Assembly (NCBI GenBank): GCA_963693365.1
Contig: CAVNZM010000003.1
Location: forward strand, 11,594,001 to 11,658,000
From: Amoebidium appalachense
Taxonomy: Eukaryota > Ichthyosporea
Length of the DNA: 64,000 nt
Reading direction: 5' to 3'
The position numbers and the translations under genes were made by a program. Below, piece by piece: positions 33,201 to 64,000 of this stretch; position 1 is the first letter of the stretch; the number at the start of each line of letters is the position of its first letter. The notes under the pieces are model-generated. The model worked only from the letters and a program-made list of their open reading frames with translations, made no database searches and was not told the DNA's origin.

Positions 33201-33803
33201 AGACAGAGAGGGGTGGGGGGGGGGGGGGGGGGGGGGGGGGGGGGCGTCATACGCATACGCCTGCACGAGTGCCGGCTTAACCCTTGGGGTGTACTTGCAG
33301 AGCCCTGAGATGCGCAGGCACCTTCTTGAGGTGGGCATGTCGCAGATGTCTGCTGGGTCCCGCACGGATGTCGGGTCGTACCACAGAGAGGGCACGGAGG
33401 AGACGGAGAGGAACCTCAGCAAGCTGGCCGGCCAGTTTGCACTCTTTGACCACCGGCCGGCTGGGGATATTGTGCACAGTCTGCTGGAGGAGGGTTATGT
33501 GCCTTCGTGGTGCACAGGTACGTGTGAGGCACTTGTGGGTGGGTGGGATGGTGGTGGGGGTTGGGGGGGGGGGGGGGGGGTGAGAGGGGGCGGGGGGAGG
33601 GGGAAGGGGGGGTATATGGGTATTGTGGTGGTCGTGTGTGGTGTGTGTGTGGTATGAGTGTGGTGGCGAGAGTGTGTTTATGGTGGTGTGTGGGTGCGGG
33701 ATGTAGATGTGGTATAGGGCAGGTGTGGTTGTGGTGGTGTGTGGTATGTGTTAGGTGTGGTGATGGTGGGGTAGAGGGGGAAGGAGGGGGGGGGGGGGGG
33801 GGG

Positions 33804-33847
<44 letters not shown>

Positions 33848-34163
33848 GGGTAAAGATGTGCACATCAGAGTTCACGGCAAGCATCTGACATCTTTCCTCA
33901 TTGCAGCGTGCTACCGCAAGGGGCGCACCGGTGAGGCGTTCATGAAGATTGCCAAGAAGGGCAACATCCACAACTTCTGCCACCCCAACTCACTGCTGAC
34001 CCTGCAGGAATATCTCAACGACTATGCAAGCCCGGCAACTAAGAAGCTTGGGGAGGAGGTTATTGCACGGGAGAGCGAGACGGGGCTGTCGGAGGCTGCT
34101 CAGAGGCTGCTGAATAGAAAGCTGGAGAGGGTTAAGAAGGGCGAGCACGACTTGTATATCTAA
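29753..34163 (+). CDS. HYDG: [FeFe]-hydrogenase maturase HydG
   Basis: Radical-SAM tyrosine lyase that cleaves tyrosine to p-cresol, CO and cyanide and assembles the Fe(CO)2(CN)-cysteine synthon for the H-cluster. Exons 29753-29942, 30272-30366, 30676-30933, 31383-31586, 32053-32232, 32748-32957, 33301-33517 and 33907-34163 keep phase throughout and encode 536 residues, near the length of other HydG proteins with a leader. The SAM-cluster motif CX3CX2C is Cys152/156/159 (CVNTCTYC). The HydG-specific C-terminal auxiliary-cluster motif CX2CX22C is complete at Cys450/453/476, and spans the last splice junction. The first 40 residues (MSLSVIRQLGAAVARPAVYG and onward) are basic and hydroxylated without acids, like a mitochondrial or plastid leader. 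All catalytic ligands are present, so the protein should be active. It lies head-to-head with HYDEF. Confidence 0.96.
30527..30592. repeat. (GT)n microsatellite in HYDG intron 2
   Basis: About 30 GT units with a TTTT interruption near the start, 85 bp upstream of the exon-3 acceptor. Confidence 0.85.
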
Positions 34164-35021
34164 ATCGTGGAGGGACTGTTTATCACTGGTGGGTAGGTTT
34201 AAATTGAATTCGGTTGGGTGTGTGTTGGGCTGTTGAAGTGTTTGAGGGGGAGGGGGGGGGGGAGGGGAAGGGGAGGGGGGGGAGGCCTATATAGCGAGCA
34301 ATACCAGATTGGGTGTATTGGTTGGAAAGAATGGTCGAGACGTCCTAGGACACTATACAGAATGATTCAATTTGGGACAGAATCGAAACAAGTTTTTTCT
34401 AGGTGTTTGTTAGTATTTTTTACAGATTATCTACACACTAATATTCTTGTTTTAACCCCGAAAACCACACACGACGTAATGCTATCATAGTATTAGCGAT
34501 TTTTGAATTGGTGCGCTGTGCGCACGTGTAACATCCGCCAGCCCGAGGGCTGCGGAATGCAAGCTGTTTGGTGGGGAGGATTTTGCGCTTTAAGTGCACA
34601 AGTGTGCGTGATTGAATGAAATACAGTAATTATTGGTTTGCAGGCCACAAAGGACACATATTCCTATATATTTTTTTTTCTTCTTGTTTTATAAAATTAC
34701 GAGATCTCCAATAAAATATACAGGAACACGAGTACTGTACTGTGTCACCCCTGGTCCCATCATTTCAATGGCATACCGGTTGAGAGTGTTCGTCAAGAAA
34801 ACCCCAGCCGGGTGACACGTTCCTCCCCCTCCTTCCTCCCCCCCCCACCCCCCCCTCCCCTTCCTCCCCGTGCCCCCTCCCCTCCCCCTTATAACACACA
34901 CACCCCGATACCGCCACCACCACACACACACACACACACACACACATTATCTCTCTCCCTTCGAACTCCGCACATGTGCGAATCCCCACCCCCCAACCCC
35001 CAACGCCACGTAAACGCACCC

Positions 35022-35067
<46 letters not shown>

Positions 35068-35216
35068 ACACAAACACCTTCATCGCCACCGCCACCGTCA
35101 ACCTCCACACAAACACACGTTCTCTCTCTCTTCTCTCTGCACAATGCAAAAAAAAAAAAAAAAAAAAAAAAAAGAAAAGCCAGCCAAAAAGGGGGTTTCT
35201 TTCAACATAATTATGC

Positions 35217-35272
<56 letters not shown>

Positions 35273-35854
35273 TGCCGGTGTGTGTGTGTGTGTGCGCGCG
35301 CGCGCGTGCGTGTGTGTGTGTGTACGTGTGTGTGGGGTGGGGTGGGGTGGGGGGGGGGGGGGGGGGGGGGGGGTTGAACTGAAGCTGTCGGTGAATTTAC
35401 AAGGACCTGAGCTGGTCTGAAAGTGCATCATGATCATGCAGTTGTGTGTGTGTGTAGATGTGTCCGGGTTGGCCGCAAGTGTGTAGAAAAGCGTATGCCA
35501 ACATGCACATACATTGCAAACAATCCCGCTTGCGGGGTGAAGCTTGACCTGACTAACATTCATGCATTTCCTTGCCAGCCGGCCCGCAGCGGCACTTCCT
35601 CCGTTCCTATGCCGTACATGCACTTATTCTTCATCAGGAATATCAGGACGGGCAGATGGAGCACCTAGACGAACATTGAGCAATAACATTCTCCTATACA
35701 CAGACATTAGTTACCATCTACGAGGGCATTCGAAAGGATCCATACAGGGCATGGTGTAGTAGAAGATCTAGTAGAGACACGGAATTAACTTAAAAAGCTA
35801 CCGGTGATTCGTGCATTCATACTCGGTGTGTGTGTGCGTGTGCGTGTGCGTGTT

Positions 35855-35926
<72 letters not shown>

Positions 35927-36232
35927 TGTGTGTGAGTTCATGTGTGTGCATGTCTGCGAGTATGTGTCTGTATCTGAACCACCCATGCATGCCATCTCTC
36001 AGTGCGGATATCTCATATCTATGCATGCCGCCTGTGTTGTGCTACATGCTGCAACGAGCATTATGAATGTGCCTATGAGCGAGTGCAGCCTAACACTACA
36101 TACTGACTACGAAGCCCCTTCCATCTTCATTACATATAAAGCGCTACTTCATTCGATCAAAAAAAAAAAAAAAGAAAAAAAAAAAAAAGAAACAAAAGGC
36201 CAAAAACATAGCCAAAGAACAGGGATCATAAA
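34164..36232. other. Intergenic region between convergent HYDG and NAA35
   Basis: Holds the 3' flanks of two convergent genes. It contains C- and T-rich tracts (34806-34880), a C-run with (CA)n (35023-35070), an A-run (35149-35173), (GT)n (35218-35270), a G-run (35349-35373), a second (GT)n (35826-35933) and an A-rich block (36160-36190). TGTAA, the chlorophyte polyadenylation motif, occurs at 34527-34531 in HYDG sense, 364 bp past the stop; this is only suggestive. No gene is supported. Confidence 0.55.
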
Positions 36233-58238
<22,006 letters not shown>

Positions 58239-58764
58239 GGTGGACTCCGTGCTATAGGCTCTCACTCGTGATGTGTCGGATGTCTTTCTTACATAGGTGT
58301 ATATACAGCGTTAACGTGAGAGTTCTTGTGTATGTAGTTGCTTGCTTGAGTGTTGAGTCTGATGGATCAGAGGTCACGCATGCATGGCACCATTTCCGAA
58401 TGACAGTAAAAGACTACAGAACAAGATGACGCTACGAAAGAATATAAATAGTAAAATGGCGCTCCGGATTCAGTCCCTCACATGCCTTATATGGTAACAG
58501 CTTGACATGAGATCGTTTATCTTTAGGGCTCTTTACTTTAAATCTATTTGTTTACTTTTTTCCAACTTAGCTAGAGGCTCCCAGTCCCAGCAGCGCTGGC
58601 TCCGAACAGAACATCACCACAGATTAATAGTGTATTTTCATTCTACAGATTAATAGTGTATTTTCATTCTAATCCCTTTTTGCGGTAGGCAAGCAACAAG
58701 CTTCCAAATCCAGCACCCAATAAGTACTTATCATCATTCCTGTGAGATCTAGGAGCATAGAAAC
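58239..58764. promoter_or_regulatory. Shared spacer of NAA35 and the right-hand gene
   Basis: Divergent start codons 526 bp apart. AT-rich and free of homopolymers. It includes TATAAATA at 58443-58450 on the plus strand (whose complement could serve NAA35) and a tandem 26-bp repeat at 58619-58671. A bidirectional promoter is inferred from layout. Confidence 0.5.
58619..58671 (+). repeat. Tandem 26-bp repeat in divergent promoter
   Basis: Two adjacent copies of CAGATTAATAGTGTATTTTC plus ATTCTA. Confidence 0.9.

Positions 58765-64000
<5,236 letters not shown>

Overview
This is nuclear DNA of an intron-rich eukaryote. The coding blocks are short exons bounded by GT..AG introns (typical donors GTGCGT, GTGGGT, GTACGT, GTAAGT; typical acceptors CACAG, GCAG) that join in phase over many kilobases. 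Almost every intron carries runs of 10-50 G or C, (GT)n/(CA)n arrays, or both, so most long open frames here (poly-Pro, poly-Gly, His-Thr or Cys-Val repeats) are simple-sequence artefacts. The HydE-HydF fusion next to a divergent HydG, together with the splice-site style, recalls chlorophyte green algae such as Chlamydomonas. I read the organism as probably a green alga, or another alga or protist with green-type hydrogenase maturases. That is inference.

Layout, left to right: (1) 319-8428, minus strand: histidine acid phosphatase with an RHGDRAP motif; its C-terminus lies off the left edge. (2) 8.4-11.4 kb: non-coding, with a decayed retroelement-like frame flanked by a direct repeat. (3) 11426-14241, plus: four-exon gene for a 293-residue protein I do not recognise. 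(4) 15190-28302, minus: 18-exon gene for a 994-residue HydE-HydF fusion. (5) 28303-29752: spacer shared by divergent genes. (6) 29753-34163, plus: eight-exon HydG, 536 residues. (7) 36233-58238, minus: complete 24-exon NAA35/MAK10 (NatC auxiliary subunit), 722 residues. (8) 58239-58764: second divergent spacer. (9) 58765 to the right edge, plus: 5' part of an unrecognised gene with at least seven exons.

HydE, HydF and HydG together build the diiron subcluster of [FeFe]-hydrogenase. HydG makes the Fe-CO-CN synthon from tyrosine, HydE is the second radical-SAM enzyme, and HydF is the GTPase scaffold. The complete maturation set thus sits in one 19-kb block, with HydE and HydF on one polypeptide. 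The hydrogenase HydA itself is not in the window. NAA35 and the acid phosphatase are housekeeping or lysosomal-type genes with no evident link to hydrogen metabolism.

The non-coding part shows much local duplication: a 52-bp minisatellite built from an NAA35 splice acceptor and exon start, a partial copy of another NAA35 exon, a decayed copy of a phosphatase exon, a 342-bp sequence present twice within 800 bp, a foldback MITE-like element, and a dispersed repeat whose copies abut G/C homopolymers.
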